A DNA stretch of 64,000 nt from Streptomyces liliiviolaceus (lineage in GTDB: Bacteria > Actinomycetota > Actinomycetes > Streptomycetales > Streptomycetaceae). Positions 1-8,887 of this stretch are shown here, piece after piece. The position numbers were made by a program, and so were the translations under genes. Every line of letters begins with the position of its first letter. Within the stretch, counting starts at the first letter, position 1. The stretch is taken from NCBI RefSeq assembly GCF_018070025.1, contig NZ_JAGPYQ010000001.1, positions 5,146,001 through 5,210,000 on the forward strand. Direction: 5' to 3'. Under the pieces are notes generated by a model, which did no database searches, had not been told where the DNA came from, and saw only the letters and a list, made by a program, of their open reading frames with translations.

Positions 1-810
1 TACCCCTTGGCGGACTACGCGTTGACCCCGAGCGTGGCCATCGTCGATCCGTCGCTCACCAAGGAGCTGCCGCCGGCGCTGGCCGCCGACAGCGGCTTCG
101 ACGCACTGACCCACGCCATCGAGTCGTACGTGTCCGTGTACGCGAACGACTTCACGGACGGCCTGGCCCTCCATGCGATCCGGCTGGTCTTCGACAACAT
201 CGAGGCGGCGGTCGGCGACCGCACGGACCGGCCCGGCGCGCGGGAGAAGATGCACAACGCCGGCACCATCGCCGGGATGGCCTTCGGCAACGCGTTCCTC
301 GGCATCGTCCACGCCATGTCCCACACCCTCGGCGCCACCTTCCACGTCGCGCACGGCCGCACCAACGCGATCCTGCTGCCGCACGTCATCCGCTACAACG
401 GCACCGTTCCCGCCAAACTCACGGGCTGGCCCAAGTACGAGCACTACCGTGCCCCCGAACGCTTCCAGGACATCGCCCGCACCCTCGGCCTTCCGTCGGC
501 CACCCCGCAGGAGGGGGTGGAGTCGCTGGCCCGAGCCGTGGAACGGCTGCGTGACGCCGTGGGCATCGAGCCGTCGTTCCGTGCCGTCGGCGTCGACGAG
601 CGCGCGTTCCTCGACGCGCTGCCGCAACAGGCCCTCAACGCCTACGAGGACCAGTGCGCGCCCGCCAACCCGCGGATGCCGATGCTCGACGACATGCGGG
701 AGATCATGCGCGCGGCCTACTACGGCCGAGCGGACGCCCCCGACATCGACGAGGACGTGGCCGTACAGGGGCGGCCGGACACGGACGAGGGCCGAACGGC
801 CCTGGCGTGA
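1..810 (+). CDS. Iron-dependent alcohol dehydrogenase domain, C-terminal part of an AdhE-like protein (5' end outside window)
   Basis: The frame is open from base 1, so the start lies upstream. The visible 269 residues are the metal-binding half of a group III (iron) alcohol dehydrogenase: the segment DSGFDALTHAIESYV supplies the conserved Asp/His, and GIVHAMSHTLG followed by FHVAHGRTNA supplies the two later His ligands. The opening YPLADYALTP is typical of the second half of bifunctional acetaldehyde-CoA/alcohol dehydrogenase. The enzyme would reduce acetaldehyde to ethanol with NADH, re-oxidising cofactor in the cytoplasm. The nearby pyruvate formate-lyase pair, which makes acetyl-CoA, fits a fermentative role. 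Whether the N-terminal aldehyde dehydrogenase domain is present cannot be seen; a stand-alone iron ADH is the alternative. Confidence 0.85.
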   Translation, partial: YPLADYALTPSVAIVDPSLTKELPPALAADSGFDALTHAIESYVSVYANDFTDGLALHAIRLVFDNIEAAVGDRTDRPGAREKMHNAGTIAGMAFGNAFLGIVHAMSHTLGATFHVAHGRTNAILLPHVIRYNGTVPAKLTGWPKYEHYRAPERFQDIARTLGLPSATPQEGVESLARAVERLRDAVGIEPSFRAVGVDERAFLDALPQQALNAYEDQCAPANPRMPMLDDMREIMRAAYYGRADAPDIDEDVAVQGRPDTDEGRTALA

Positions 811-852
811 GGCACCCCGGCCTCGTTCCAATGACCTGATCACGCACACGCG

Positions 853-1347
853 GTGTGCAACGACCCCTTACGGACATCCGCCATGGCCTTCGACAATGCC
901 GAGCCGGTCGACTCCGGGCCCCGCCAGAGCATCGAGCTCGACGGCGAGGAGGCTCTGCGACTGCTGGGCACCGTGTCCCTGGGAAGGATCGTCTTCACCC
1001 GGGACGCGCTGCCCACCATCCGCCCGGTCAACCATGTGCTGGACGGCGGGGACATCGTCATCCGCACCCACGAGGGGGCGGCCCTGACCTCACGCACCCG
1101 GCACACCGGCGGCCCGGGAGTGGTCGTCGCCTACGAGGCCGACGCCATCGACCCCGACACGCATCTCGGCTGGAGCGTCGTGGTCACCGGCTACGCGCAC
1201 CTGGTGACCGAGTCGCACGAACTCGCCCGCTACCGGGAGCTGTTGCGGCCCTGGGTGGACCGGACGATGGACTACGCGGTCCGCATCCACCCCGACCTGA
1301 TCACCGGCATCCGCCTCACCGCCCTGCGCAGCGGGGCAAGCCGGTGA
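853..1347 (+). CDS. Pyridoxamine 5'-phosphate oxidase-like flavin/deazaflavin-binding protein
   Basis: A 164-residue protein of the PPOX-like split-barrel family. The pattern LLGTVSLGRIVFTRDALPTI, then PVNHVLDGGDIVIRT and ALTSRTRH, is the FMN/F420-binding barrel seen in small actinobacterial oxidoreductases, and the length is typical. The substrate cannot be inferred. It lies 42 bp after the alcohol dehydrogenase on the same strand and may be cotranscribed. The GTG at 853 gives the longest frame; an ATG at 883 (MAFDNAEP) is an equally possible start because neither has a strong ribosome site. Similar genes are common in stress/dormancy gene sets of actinobacteria. Confidence 0.8.
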   Translation: MCNDPLRTSAMAFDNAEPVDSGPRQSIELDGEEALRLLGTVSLGRIVFTRDALPTIRPVNHVLDGGDIVIRTHEGAALTSRTRHTGGPGVVVAYEADAIDPDTHLGWSVVVTGYAHLVTESHELARYRELLRPWVDRTMDYAVRIHPDLITGIRLTALRSGASR

Positions 1348-1368
1348 GTCGCCGGCCGGGGGTGTCGT

Positions 1369-2007
1369 TCATCCGGTCGGCACGACGAGCACGGGGCAGT
1401 GGGAGCGGTGCAGCAGGGTGTGCGCCGTCGGACCCAGGTGCGGTCCGACCCGACGGTGGTGGGCGCCGATGACGACGACGTCGGCCGCCCTGGTGGCCTC
1501 CAGCAGTGCGCGGCGCGGGACGCGCAGCCGGGCGCCGCGGCGCTCCGCCTCCTCGATGGCGCAGGCGGCCACGTCGGGGTCCGCGTCGCCGGCGGGACCG
1601 AGCAGCACCTCACCGCCGTCCCCGCACCGGCGGTCGCCGCGTACCACCAGCAGCGGGCTGTGCACACGGGCCGCCAGACGCAGGCTCACGGACCCGAGCA
1701 GCATGCCGGTGAGCCCTGAGAACCCGCGGGTCCCGACGACGGTGAGCGCGGCGCCCTCGCTCTCGCGCGTCAGCGCCCGTACGGCGCCGCCCCGCACGGC
1801 CTCGGTGGTCACCGGCAGGCCGGGGTGCCGCGCGACGACCCGGGCCTTCGCCGCAGCGAGGATCGGGCCGGCCTCGTCCAGGTCGGGCACGGCGTACAGG
1901 ATGCGCAGCGCGGCCGCCCGTCGTGCCGCCTCGGCCGCCGCCCGGTCCAGCGCCCGGACGGAGACGAGTGAACCGTCCACTCCGGCGACCACCTGATGGG
2001 TCCTCAC
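1369..2007 (-). CDS. Universal stress protein, tandem-domain, second domain internally shortened
   Basis: About 212 residues. The first USP domain carries the nucleotide-binding pattern GTRGFSGLTGMLLGSVS (G-x2-G-x9-G-S). The second begins normally (EVLLGPAGDADPD, then RRGARLRV) but jumps directly to RRALLEATRAADVVVIG, so roughly 60-70 residues present in the three other USPs here are missing from its middle; it still ends with the usual HRSHCPVLVVPTG. I chose the GTG at 2007 because GAGGGGG lies 7 bases upstream; an ATG at 2025 is possible. Family members bind ATP and support survival in slow growth or hypoxia. The frame is intact, so this is a deletion rather than a decayed gene. Confidence 0.8.
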   Translation of the reverse strand: MRTHQVVAGVDGSLVSVRALDRAAAEAARRAAALRILYAVPDLDEAGPILAAAKARVVARHPGLPVTTEAVRGGAVRALTRESEGAALTVVGTRGFSGLTGMLLGSVSLRLAARVHSPLLVVRGDRRCGDGGEVLLGPAGDADPDVAACAIEEAERRGARLRVPRRALLEATRAADVVVIGAHHRRVGPHLGPTAHTLLHRSHCPVLVVPTG

Positions 2008-2021
2008 AGTCGTGCCCCCTC

Positions 2022-2089
2022 GCATGTCGTTAGGTCCCGTATGCCGTTAGGCCCTGTATGCCGTCAGGTCCCGCATGTCGTTCGGTGTT
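2022..2089. repeat. Four 17-bp imperfect tandem repeats in front of the shortened USP gene
   Basis: Units at 2022-2038, 2039-2055, 2056-2072 and 2073-2089. Read on the minus strand they are variants of GGGACCTAACGGCATAC. They cover the leader directly upstream of the USP start, and three begin with GGGAC or AGGGC, which resembles half of a DosR-type site. They could be a repeated operator, or a slippage product with no function. Confidence 0.75.
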
Positions 2090-2113
2090 CTGGGAGGTGT
2101 CGTGTCCCGCCCT

Positions 2114-2854
2114 TCAGCGGGCCGCCACCCCGTTTCTCCGGAACTGTTCCTGGACGCGCCTGATCAGCTCGGGCTCGGGACCCGGTGTGTCCCGCAACGG
2201 GAAGGGCAGGCCGAGGGCCTCGTACTTCGCCGCGCCGAGTCTGTGGAACGGCAGGACGTCCACGCGGTCGACTGCGTCGAGGCCCGCGACGAAGCGGGCG
2301 AGACCGTCGACGGCCTCCGGATCGTCGGTCCAGCCGGGGACCAGGACGTACCGGACCCACATGCGGACGCCGAGCCGGTCGAGCCGGGTGGCGAAGTTCA
2401 GGGTGGGGGCCAGTTCGCCGCCGGTCAGCTTCCGGTAGGTGTTCACGTCGAAGGACTTGATGTCGAGGAGCACCAGGTCGGTGTCGGCGAGGAGCTCGTC
2501 CGTGGCACGGGCGCCGAGGAAGCCCGAGGTGTCGAGCGCGGTGTGCAGCCCGGTCTCCTTGCAGCGGCGCAGCACCTCGGCGGTGAAGGCGGGCTGGAGC
2601 AGCGGCTCGCCGCCGGTGAGCGTCACCCCTCCCCCGGCCGCGGTGACGAACCCCCGGTACCTGTCGATCTCGGCCATCACCTCGTCGACGGTGGCCTCCC
2701 GGCCGTCCCGCATGTGCCAGGTGTCGGGGTTGGCGCAGTACAGGCAGCGCAGCGGGCAGCCGCTGACGAAGAGCACGAACCGGGTCCCGGGGCCGTCCAC
2801 GCCGGTGGACAGGTCCCAGGAGTGGATCCGGCCGGTCGTGTTCATGCGGTTCAT
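2114..2854 (-). CDS. pflA: Pyruvate formate-lyase activating enzyme (radical SAM)
   Basis: A 246-residue radical SAM enzyme. C33, C37 and C40 form the CxxxCxxC iron-sulfur motif (GCPLRCLYC), followed by [14 protein letters not shown], the SAM-binding GGEP segment. It abstracts hydrogen from a glycine of pyruvate formate-lyase to make the catalytic glycyl radical; it is cytoplasmic and oxygen-sensitive. Its ATG overlaps the stop codon of the lyase gene (ATGA at 2851-2854), so the two are translationally coupled. A second ATG three codons downstream is possible. Length matches E. coli PflA. Confidence 0.95.
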   Translation of the reverse strand: MNRMNTTGRIHSWDLSTGVDGPGTRFVLFVSGCPLRCLYCANPDTWHMRDGREATVDEVMAEIDRYRGFVTAAGGGVTLTGGEPLLQPAFTAEVLRRCKETGLHTALDTSGFLGARATDELLADTDLVLLDIKSFDVNTYRKLTGGELAPTLNFATRLDRLGVRMWVRYVLVPGWTDDPEAVDGLARFVAGLDAVDRVDVLPFHRLGAAKYEALGLPFPLRDTPGPEPELIRRVQEQFRRNGVAAR

Positions 2855-5109
2855 CGGGCTTCGTGGAAGGTGCGGCTGATCACGTCGAGCTGCTGCTCAC
2901 GTGTCAGGCGTACGAAGTTGACGGCGTACCCGGAGACCCGGATGGTCAACTCCGGGTATTTCTCGGGGTGGTGCATGGCGTCCTCCAGTGTCCGCCGGTC
3001 CAGGACGTTGACGTTCATGTGGAAGCCGCCGGAGGCGGTGTAGGCGTCGAGGATGCCGACCAGGTGGGCCGCGCGCTCCTCCGGACGGTGGCCCAGTCCC
3101 TCGGGTGTGATCGTCGTGGTCAGCGAGATGCCGTCCCGTGCCTGCGCGTACGGCAGCTTGGCCACCGACAGCGCGGAGGCGGCCACACCGTGCCGGTCGC
3201 GTCCGTTCATGGGGTTGGCGCCGGGTGCGAAGGGCTGTCCGGCGCGGCGGCCGTCGGGGGTGTTGCCGGTGTGCTTGCCGTAGACGACGTTCGAGGTGAT
3301 GGTGAGCACCGACTGGGTGTGTTCGGCGTCGCGGTGGGCGGGGTGCTTGCGCACCTTGGCCATGAAGGACTCGACCAGCCCCACGGCCAGGGCGTCGGCG
3401 CGGTCGTCGTTGTTGCCGTAGGCGGGCCAGTCGCCCTCGGTCTCATAGTCCACGGCCAGTCCGGTGGCGTCGCGGACCACCTTGACCCGGCCGTACCTGA
3501 CCGCCGACAGACTGTCCGCGGCGACCGACAGGCCCGCGATGCCGCAGGCCATGAACCGGTGCACCGGGTGGTCGTGGAGAGCCATCTCGATGCGTTCGTA
3601 GGCGTACTTGTCGTGCATGAAGTGGATGACGTTCAGCGTGTTGACGTAGGTGGCCGCCAGCCAGTCCAGCATCCGGTCGTACGCCGCCGACAGTTCCTCG
3701 TAGTCCAGGTACTCCCCGGTCAGTGCGGGTGTCCGGGGGCCGATCTGCTCGCCGGTCAGCTCGTCCCGGCCGCCGTTGACCGCGTACAGCAGCGCCTTGG
3801 CGAGGTTGACGCGCGCACCGAAGAACTGCATCTGCCTGCCGACCGCCATCGCCGACACGCAGCAGGCGATCGCCGTGTCGTCGCCGGTGCACGGCCGCAT
3901 CAGGTCGTCGGACTCGTACTGGACGGCGCTGGTGTCGATGGACACCTGTGCGCAGAACTCCTTGAAGCCGGCCGGGAGCCGGGGCGACCAGAGCACGGTG
4001 AGGTTGGGCTCCGGGGCGGGACCGAGGTTGTGGAGCGTCTGCAGGAAGCGGAAGGAGGTGCGGGTGACGAGCGGGCGCCCGTCGGTGCCGAGGCCGCCGA
4101 TGGACTCCGTCACCCAGGTCGGGTCGCCGGAGAACAGCGCGTCGTACTCCGGGGTGCGCAGGAACCGTACGATCCGCAGTTTGATGACGAAGTCGTCGAT
4201 CAGTTCCTGGGCCCGGACCTCGTCGATCAGGCCCTCTGTCAGGTCCCGTTGGAGGAAGACGTCGAGGAACGTGGAGGTGCGGCCGAGCGACATCGCGGCG
4301 CCGTTCTGTTCCTTCACCGCGGCCAGGAAGCCGAGGTAGAGCCACTGCACGGCTTCGTGCGCGGTGGCGGCCGGGCGGGTGACGTCGCAGCCGTACGAGG
4401 CCGCCATCTCCGCCAGCTCGCCCAACGCCCTTACCTGCTCGGCCAGTTCCTCCCGGTCACGGATGACGTCCGGGTCGGAGGGCCGCGCGTCCAGCAGGGC
4501 CCGCTCGGCCTTCTTGGCCTCGGTCAGGCGGGCCGTGCCGTACAGCGCCACCCGGCGGTAGTCCCCGATGATGCGGCCACGCCCGTAGGCGTCGGGCAGG
4601 CCGGTGATGATCCCCGCCCGGCGGGCGGCCCGCATCTCGGGTGTGTAGGCGTCGAAGACACCGTCGTTGTGGGTCTTGCGGTAGGTCCCGAAGACCCGCG
4701 AGACGAAGGGGTCCACCTGGTGGCCGTACGCCTTCAGGCCGTTCTCCACCATGCGCAGTCCGCCGCCCGGCATGATCGCCCGCCGGAGGGGCGCGTCGGT
4801 CTGCAGGCCGACGATCAGCTCGCGGTCGCGGTCGATGTACCCCGGGCGGTGCGAGGTGATGGTGGAAGGCGTGGCCGGGTCGACGTCCAGGACGCCCTTG
4901 CGCCGTTCCTCGGGAAACAGTGCGCTGACCTTGTGCCAGACGGCCAGGGTGCGTTCGGTCGGACCGGCGAGGAACGCCGGGCCGCCCTCGTACGGCGTGT
5001 AGGTGGCCTGGATGAAGTCGCGTACGTCGATACGGTCCCGCCATCGCGTCCCGGCGAAGCCGCTCCACGCATCGGTCCGTCCGCTGTCGGCTTTCGCGGT
5101 CGCGGTCAT
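2851..5109 (-). CDS. pflB: Formate acetyltransferase (pyruvate formate-lyase)
   Basis: A 752-residue glycyl radical enzyme converting pyruvate and CoA to formate and acetyl-CoA. The catalytic cysteine pair is visible as [11 protein letters not shown] (C416, C417) and the radical glycine as RVSGYAVNF (about G727) near the C-terminus. I placed the start at ATG 5109 because GAAGGGGCGA lies just upstream; an extension to 5190 exists but is low-complexity and makes the protein longer than the family norm. The activase follows in an overlapping arrangement. PFL is oxygen-labile, so its presence in an obligately aerobic genus suggests energy maintenance during oxygen limitation, together with the alcohol dehydrogenase at the window start. 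Confidence 0.95.
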   Translation of the reverse strand: MTATAKADSGRTDAWSGFAGTRWRDRIDVRDFIQATYTPYEGGPAFLAGPTERTLAVWHKVSALFPEERRKGVLDVDPATPSTITSHRPGYIDRDRELIVGLQTDAPLRRAIMPGGGLRMVENGLKAYGHQVDPFVSRVFGTYRKTHNDGVFDAYTPEMRAARRAGIITGLPDAYGRGRIIGDYRRVALYGTARLTEAKKAERALLDARPSDPDVIRDREELAEQVRALGELAEMAASYGCDVTRPAATAHEAVQWLYLGFLAAVKEQNGAAMSLGRTSTFLDVFLQRDLTEGLIDEVRAQELIDDFVIKLRIVRFLRTPEYDALFSGDPTWVTESIGGLGTDGRPLVTRTSFRFLQTLHNLGPAPEPNLTVLWSPRLPAGFKEFCAQVSIDTSAVQYESDDLMRPCTGDDTAIACCVSAMAVGRQMQFFGARVNLAKALLYAVNGGRDELTGEQIGPRTPALTGEYLDYEELSAAYDRMLDWLAATYVNTLNVIHFMHDKYAYERIEMALHDHPVHRFMACGIAGLSVAADSLSAVRYGRVKVVRDATGLAVDYETEGDWPAYGNNDDRADALAVGLVESFMAKVRKHPAHRDAEHTQSVLTITSNVVYGKHTGNTPDGRRAGQPFAPGANPMNGRDRHGVAASALSVAKLPYAQARDGISLTTTITPEGLGHRPEERAAHLVGILDAYTASGGFHMNVNVLDRRTLEDAMHHPEKYPELTIRVSGYAVNFVRLTREQQLDVISRTFHEAR

Positions 5110-5224
5110 CGTCGGTCGCCCCTTCCCTGTTCCACCTGTTCCACCTGTGCGGGTCTCCCTCTTCACATGCTCGTCCGGCGCGGTCGTCACGGGCAGTGCC
5201 GGACAGCGCCGACAGGTGGTCCGG

Positions 5225-5248
5225 CCGGCCCCGGAACGATGGGGCCGG
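5225..5248. terminator. Perfect 8-bp inverted repeat between usp and pflB
   Basis: CCGGCCCC (5225-5232) pairs with GGGGCCGG (5241-5248) around an 8-base loop. It lies just beyond the USP stop at 5255 and could end that transcript. It is also upstream of pflB, so an operator role cannot be excluded. There is no T-run. Confidence 0.45.
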
Positions 5249-5254
5249 GTGGAC

Positions 5255-6166
5255 TCAGCCGTGCGGGACCACGGCGACGGGGCAGGCGACGTGGTGCAGC
5301 ACCGCGTGGGCCACGGAGCCGATGTGCGTCCCGAGGTGGCTCTCCCGGATCCTTCGGCCCACCACCACGAGGCAGGCTTCGGACGAGGCGTGGATCAGGG
5401 CGCCGGCCGCCCGGCCCTCGGAGACGGTCTCGGTCACGGTGACTTCGGGATACTTCCCGCACCACGGACGCAGCGTCGCGACGACGGCGCGTTCCTGGCC
5501 GGCGAGCACTTCCGCCTTGGCCCCGGTGACCGCGTGCGGGTCGCCGCCGTCGGCCGAGGGCACGCTGAAGGCGTGGATCACCCGCAGTGCGGTGCCGTGC
5601 AGCCGGGCGGCCTCGAAGGCGAACTCGATCAGTTCGTCACAGGGATGCCGGACGTCCAGCCCCAGGACGACGTCGCGATACGGGGTCTTGGACCTCTCCT
5701 GCGAAGAGCCCTCCTTGCCGGGCGCCGTGGGGGCCTCGTCGACCGCGGCCTTGCCCGCACGGACGAGCACGACAGGGCGTACGGACCTGGCGACGACCCG
5801 CTGGGACACCGAGCCGAGCATGAACCCCGCGACACCGCCGAGTCCGCGGGAGCCGAGCACCAGCACGTCGGTGTCGTCGCTCCACGAGAGCAAGGCCCTG
5901 ACCGGGGAGTCGGACACCAGCCGGGCGTCGACGGAGAGCTCGGGGTGCGCGGCCCGCACGCTGCCGACCACCTGGTCCAGGGTCTGCTGGGCCCATTCGT
6001 GCTCGGTGTTGCCCATGGGGACGGAGGCGGGCGGGCGGGGGTGCCACTGCCAGGCGTGCACCACCCTCAACGGGGCTCCGCGGCGCACGGCTTCCCGGGC
6101 CGCCCAGTGTGCGGTCGCGAGGCTCTCGACGGAACCGTCGACGCCCGTGGTGACATGGCGAAGCAT
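5255..6166 (-). CDS. Universal stress protein, two tandem USP domains
   Basis: 303 residues. Domain 1 (about 1-145) opens with [22 protein letters not shown] and carries [19 protein letters not shown], the G-x2-G-x9-G-S ATP motif. Domain 2 (about 165-303) opens with [11 protein letters not shown] and ends [13 protein letters not shown], but its ATP loop is less canonical, with [18 protein letters not shown] perfect AGGAGG precedes ATG 6166. The gene is divergent from the cyclic-nucleotide-binding gene at 6366, and the gap contains a DosR-like palindrome. Proteins of this build belong to oxygen-limitation regulons in mycobacteria; a specific target is not known. Confidence 0.92.
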   Translation of the reverse strand: MLRHVTTGVDGSVESLATAHWAAREAVRRGAPLRVVHAWQWHPRPPASVPMGNTEHEWAQQTLDQVVGSVRAAHPELSVDARLVSDSPVRALLSWSDDTDVLVLGSRGLGGVAGFMLGSVSQRVVARSVRPVVLVRAGKAAVDEAPTAPGKEGSSQERSKTPYRDVVLGLDVRHPCDELIEFAFEAARLHGTALRVIHAFSVPSADGGDPHAVTGAKAEVLAGQERAVVATLRPWCGKYPEVTVTETVSEGRAAGALIHASSEACLVVVGRRIRESHLGTHIGSVAHAVLHHVACPVAVVPHG

Positions 6167-6289
6167 GCTGCCTACCTCCTTGGTCCGCGGTCTGATGCCC
6201 TTCCCGTCGAGCTTCGTTCCGGAGCGGACCCGTGCGGAGGGTGCCGAAGGACCTCGGCCGAGTACCGGGCGGCCCGGTCATGGGGCCGG

Positions 6290-6305
6290 GTGGCCCATGG
6301 TCCCC
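6290..6305 (-). promoter_or_regulatory. DosR/DevR-like site between divergent usp and cNMP-binding genes
   Basis: On the minus strand it reads GGGGACCATGGGCCAC, matching the relaxed mycobacterial DosR pattern GGNCNWWNGNCC at every fixed position. It lies about 125 bp upstream of the USP start and 60 bp upstream of the cNMP-protein start. This is a pattern match by eye; no regulator gene is in the window. Confidence 0.45.
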
Positions 6306-6365
6306 GGCCGGGGCGCGGCAGGACGCTGTGGGCGCAAGGACCGCATGCACCCATGGAGGCACGTC

Positions 6366-6830
6366 ATGAACGATCCCGTCACGTCGAGCATGCTGCGGGC
6401 CCTCCCCGCCGAACACCGGCAGCGGTTGATGGACCTCGCCCGCGAGGTGTCGTTCCAGGCGGGCACCCGCCTCTTCGAGGAGGGGGGACGGGCCGACCGC
6501 TTCTGGATCGTGCGCACCGGCACGGTCACTCTCGACATGCGGGTGCCCGGCCGGCGGGCAGCGGTCATCGAGACACTGGGACACAACCAACTCGCGGGCT
6601 GGTCCTGGCTGTTCGCGCCGCACACCTGGCACCTGGGCGCCGAGGCCACCACTCCCCTGCGGGCCTACGAGTTCGACGCCGCGGCCGTACGCGCCCTGTG
6701 CCGCAGCGATCCGGAGTTCGGCATGGCGGTCACCCAGTGGGTCGGTGACGTGCTGGCCCACCGGCTGCGCTCGGCCCGCACCCGGCTGCTGGACCTGTAC
6801 GCCCCCTACGGCAGCGGCAGTCGCGTGTGA
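6366..6830 (+). CDS. Cyclic nucleotide-binding domain protein (Crp-type sensor domain without DNA-binding domain)
   Basis: 154 residues forming a single cNMP-binding beta-roll: FQAGTRLFEEGGRADRFWIV is the classic opening, and LGHNQLAGWSWLFAPHTWH occupies the position of the phosphate-binding cassette. The protein ends shortly after the roll (LDLYAPYGSGSRV), so the winged-helix of Crp/Fnr regulators is absent. GGAGG six bases before ATG 6366 fixes the start; a longer frame upstream has no such site. It is followed after 34 bp by a CBS-BON gene, probably in one transcript. It may act as a ligand-sensing partner protein; the ligand and partner are unknown. Confidence 0.85.
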   Translation: MNDPVTSSMLRALPAEHRQRLMDLAREVSFQAGTRLFEEGGRADRFWIVRTGTVTLDMRVPGRRAAVIETLGHNQLAGWSWLFAPHTWHLGAEATTPLRAYEFDAAAVRALCRSDPEFGMAVTQWVGDVLAHRLRSARTRLLDLYAPYGSGSRV

Positions 6831-6864
6831 CGAGGCCCCCGACCGAAGCGTTCAAGGAGGCATC

Positions 6865-7521
6865 ATGCACGGCACGCCGCACGTCGTGAGCGATGTGATG
6901 ACCCACGCCGTCGCCACGGTGGACCGCGAGACCTCGTTCAAGGAGATCGTGCGGACGATGCAGGATCGGAAGGTCAGCGCTCTGCCCGTCGTCGAAGGCG
7001 AGGGACGCGTGGTCGGCGTCGTCTCCGAGGCCGACCTGCTGCCCAAGGAGGAGTTCCGCGACAGCGACCCGGATCGCTATACCCAATTGCGCAGGCTCTC
7101 CGACCTCGCGAAGGCCGGCGCGCTCACCGCCGGGGAACTGATGACCTCCCCGGCCCTCACCACACCTCCCGACGCGACGCTCGCCCAGGCCGCCCGGACG
7201 ATGGCACGCGCCAGGGTCAAGCGGCTCCCCGTCGTCGACGGATCGGGCACGCTGCGGGGCGTCGTCAGCCGCGCCGACCTGTTGAAGGTCTTCCTCCGGG
7301 ACGACGAGGAGATGGCGGAGGAGGTACGGCGGGAGGTCGTGTCGTACCTGTTCCCGCCACCCTCGTCCTCCGTATGGACCGAGGTACGCGGTGGTGTGGT
7401 GAAGCTCAGCGGACACGTCCGGGACACGTCCCTGGTGCCGGTGGCCGCACGGCTGGCGCGGGCCGTCGAGGGCGTCGTGGACGTCGAGTTCGACCTCTCC
7501 GGGCACGAGCGTTCCTCATAG
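6865..7521 (+). CDS. CBS-domain pair protein with C-terminal BON domain
   Basis: 218 residues. CBS 1 (about 8-65: VSDVMTHAVATVDRETSFKEI, LPVVEGEGRVVGVVSEADLL), CBS 2 (about 90-150: AGELMTSPALTTPPDATL, LPVVDGSGTLRGVVSRADLL), then a BON-like domain (VWTEVRGGVVKLSGHVRD). CBS pairs bind adenine nucleotides; the mycobacterial DosR-regulon protein Hrp1 is a CBS pair, although it lacks BON. AAGGAGG precedes ATG 6865. Its last six bases overlap the 3' end of the convergent arsM. A paralogue lies at 13119-13850. Confidence 0.9.
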   Translation: MHGTPHVVSDVMTHAVATVDRETSFKEIVRTMQDRKVSALPVVEGEGRVVGVVSEADLLPKEEFRDSDPDRYTQLRRLSDLAKAGALTAGELMTSPALTTPPDATLAQAARTMARARVKRLPVVDGSGTLRGVVSRADLLKVFLRDDEEMAEEVRREVVSYLFPPPSSSVWTEVRGGVVKLSGHVRDTSLVPVAARLARAVEGVVDVEFDLSGHERSS

Positions 7522-8367
7522 CGGCAGCGCCTTCCCCGGCGGCCTGGTGACGGTGTCCGGGGTGGCGGTGTCCGGGACGCCGATGTCCGGGGTGCCGGTG
7601 TTCGCGGGCTTGCCGGCGCGGACGACGGCGGAGTGCATGCCGTCGGCGACCGGGTGGGTCGGGGTGATCTCGATGTCCGTGAAACCGGCCGCCTCCAGCC
7701 CCCGGCGGTACTCCGCGAAGGACAGGGCTCCGGCGATGCAGCCGGCGTGGTCCCCGCGCTCGGCCCGCTGCCCGGGAGTGAGGGTGTCGTCGGCGACGAC
7801 GTCCGAGACGCCCAGGCGGCCGCCGGGCCTGAGCACGCGGAAGGTCTCGGCGAAGACGGCGGACTTGTCGGTGGACAGGTTGATCACGCAGTTGGAGATG
7901 ACGACGTCGACCGTGTCCGCGGGCAGCGGGATCGCCTCGATGGTGCCCTTGAGGAACTCGACGTTCGTCGCGCCCGCCTTCTCGGCGTTGGCCAGGGCCA
8001 GTGCCAGCATCTCCTCCGTCATGTCCAGTCCGTACGCCTTGCCGGTCGGGCCCACCCGGCGGGCGGACAGCAGGACGTCGATTCCGCCGCCCGAGCCGAG
8101 GTCGAGCACGCGTTCACCCGCGCGCAGTGCGGCGACGGCGGTCGGGTTGCCGCAGCCGAGCGAGGCCGCGACAGCCTCGGCGGGCAGGGTGTCGCGCTCG
8201 TCGGCTCCGTACAGGGCCGGTCCGAAGGTGTCGTCGGTCTCGACCGGCTGCGGTCCGCAGCAGCCGGTGCCGCCCTCGGTGGCGCTCACGGCCGTCGTGA
8301 CCTTGAGAGCCGCTGCGGCGTACCGCCGGCGGACTGTTTCGCGGAGGTCGGTGGACTGCTCACTCAT
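7516..8367 (-). CDS. arsM: Arsenite S-adenosylmethionine methyltransferase
   Basis: 283 residues, a class I SAM methyltransferase (VLDLGSGGGIDVLLSA, motif I). The family's conserved arsenic-binding cysteines are present: C72 (SLGCGNP), C160 (ISNCVINLS) and C210 (DHAGCIAG), plus a C36-C37 pair. It methylates As(III) to volatile or less toxic species in the cytoplasm. It is divergent from arsR at 8472 with an operator between them, so arsenic-induced expression is likely. The C-terminal 30 residues are a low-complexity TPDTG-rich tail. There is a 6-bp convergent overlap with the CBS gene. Confidence 0.92.
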   Translation of the reverse strand: MSEQSTDLRETVRRRYAAAALKVTTAVSATEGGTGCCGPQPVETDDTFGPALYGADERDTLPAEAVAASLGCGNPTAVAALRAGERVLDLGSGGGIDVLLSARRVGPTGKAYGLDMTEEMLALALANAEKAGATNVEFLKGTIEAIPLPADTVDVVISNCVINLSTDKSAVFAETFRVLRPGGRLGVSDVVADDTLTPGQRAERGDHAGCIAGALSFAEYRRGLEAAGFTDIEITPTHPVADGMHSAVVRAGKPANTGTPDIGVPDTATPDTVTRPPGKALPL

Positions 8368-8411
8368 GTCTCACTCCCCGGTGAAGGACCGCGGTGCGGC
8401 CCGGAACGGCC

Positions 8412-8433
8412 TGTATCGACATTCATTGATACA
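8412..8433. promoter_or_regulatory. Probable ArsR operator (22-bp inverted repeat)
   Basis: TGTATCGA and TTGATACA flank CATTCA, giving a near-perfect palindrome in the arsM-arsR divergent gap. A weaker related element, ATCGA-N6-TCAAT, lies at 8448-8463. ArsR/SmtB repressors commonly use ATCAA-N6-TTGAT-like sites in actinobacteria, and the AT-rich character stands out here. Confidence 0.75.
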
Positions 8434-8471
8434 AGCTTGCGCCTTGGATCGAAAGACGTCAATATAGAAGA

Positions 8472-8873
8472 ATGCCGAAACAAGAGCTTGAGGTGATCGG
8501 CCAGGACAGCGCCTGCTGCCCCGGCCTGGCCGCCGCGCCGTTGGACGAGGACCAGGCGGCCGATCTGGCGAAGTTCTTCAAGGCCCTGGGCGACCCGGTC
8601 CGCCTGCGTCTGATGTCGATGATCGCCTCATGCGGCGAGCACGGCGAGGGCGATGCGGACGGCGAGCGCGGCGAGGTCTGCGTGTGCGAGCTGACCCCGG
8701 CCTTCGACCTGTCCCAGCCGACGATCTCCCACCACCTCAAGCTGTTGCGACAGGCCGGCCTCATCGACTGCGAACGCCGCGGGACATGGGTGTACTACTG
8801 GGTGCTGCCCGGCGTACTGGACCGGCTCGCCACGTTCCTGGCCACCCCGCGGCCTGCCGGAGCCCGCGCGTGA
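8472..8873 (+). CDS. arsR: ArsR-family metalloregulator
   Basis: 133 residues with a winged helix (LAKFFKALGDPVRLRLMSMI, SQPTISHHLKLLRQAGLI). C70 and C72 in EVCVCELT form the usual As(III)-sensing site at the start of the recognition region; a further C15-C16 pair near the N-terminus may add a ligand. As(III) binding would release the operator at 8412-8433 and allow expression of arsM leftward and arsR-arsC rightward. The arsenate reductase gene follows 14 bp downstream. Confidence 0.93.
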   Translation: MPKQELEVIGQDSACCPGLAAAPLDEDQAADLAKFFKALGDPVRLRLMSMIASCGEHGEGDADGERGEVCVCELTPAFDLSQPTISHHLKLLRQAGLIDCERRGTWVYYWVLPGVLDRLATFLATPRPAGARA

Positions 8874-8887
8874 AGGAGCCACCCTCC

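Noticed and set aside
2022..2089. CRISPR-like array
   Set aside because: The 17-bp units are directly contiguous with no spacers and there are no cas genes.
2863..5442. Long rightward open frame antisense to pflB
   Set aside because: The translation is low-complexity and matches no fold; pflB has all catalytic motifs on the minus strand.
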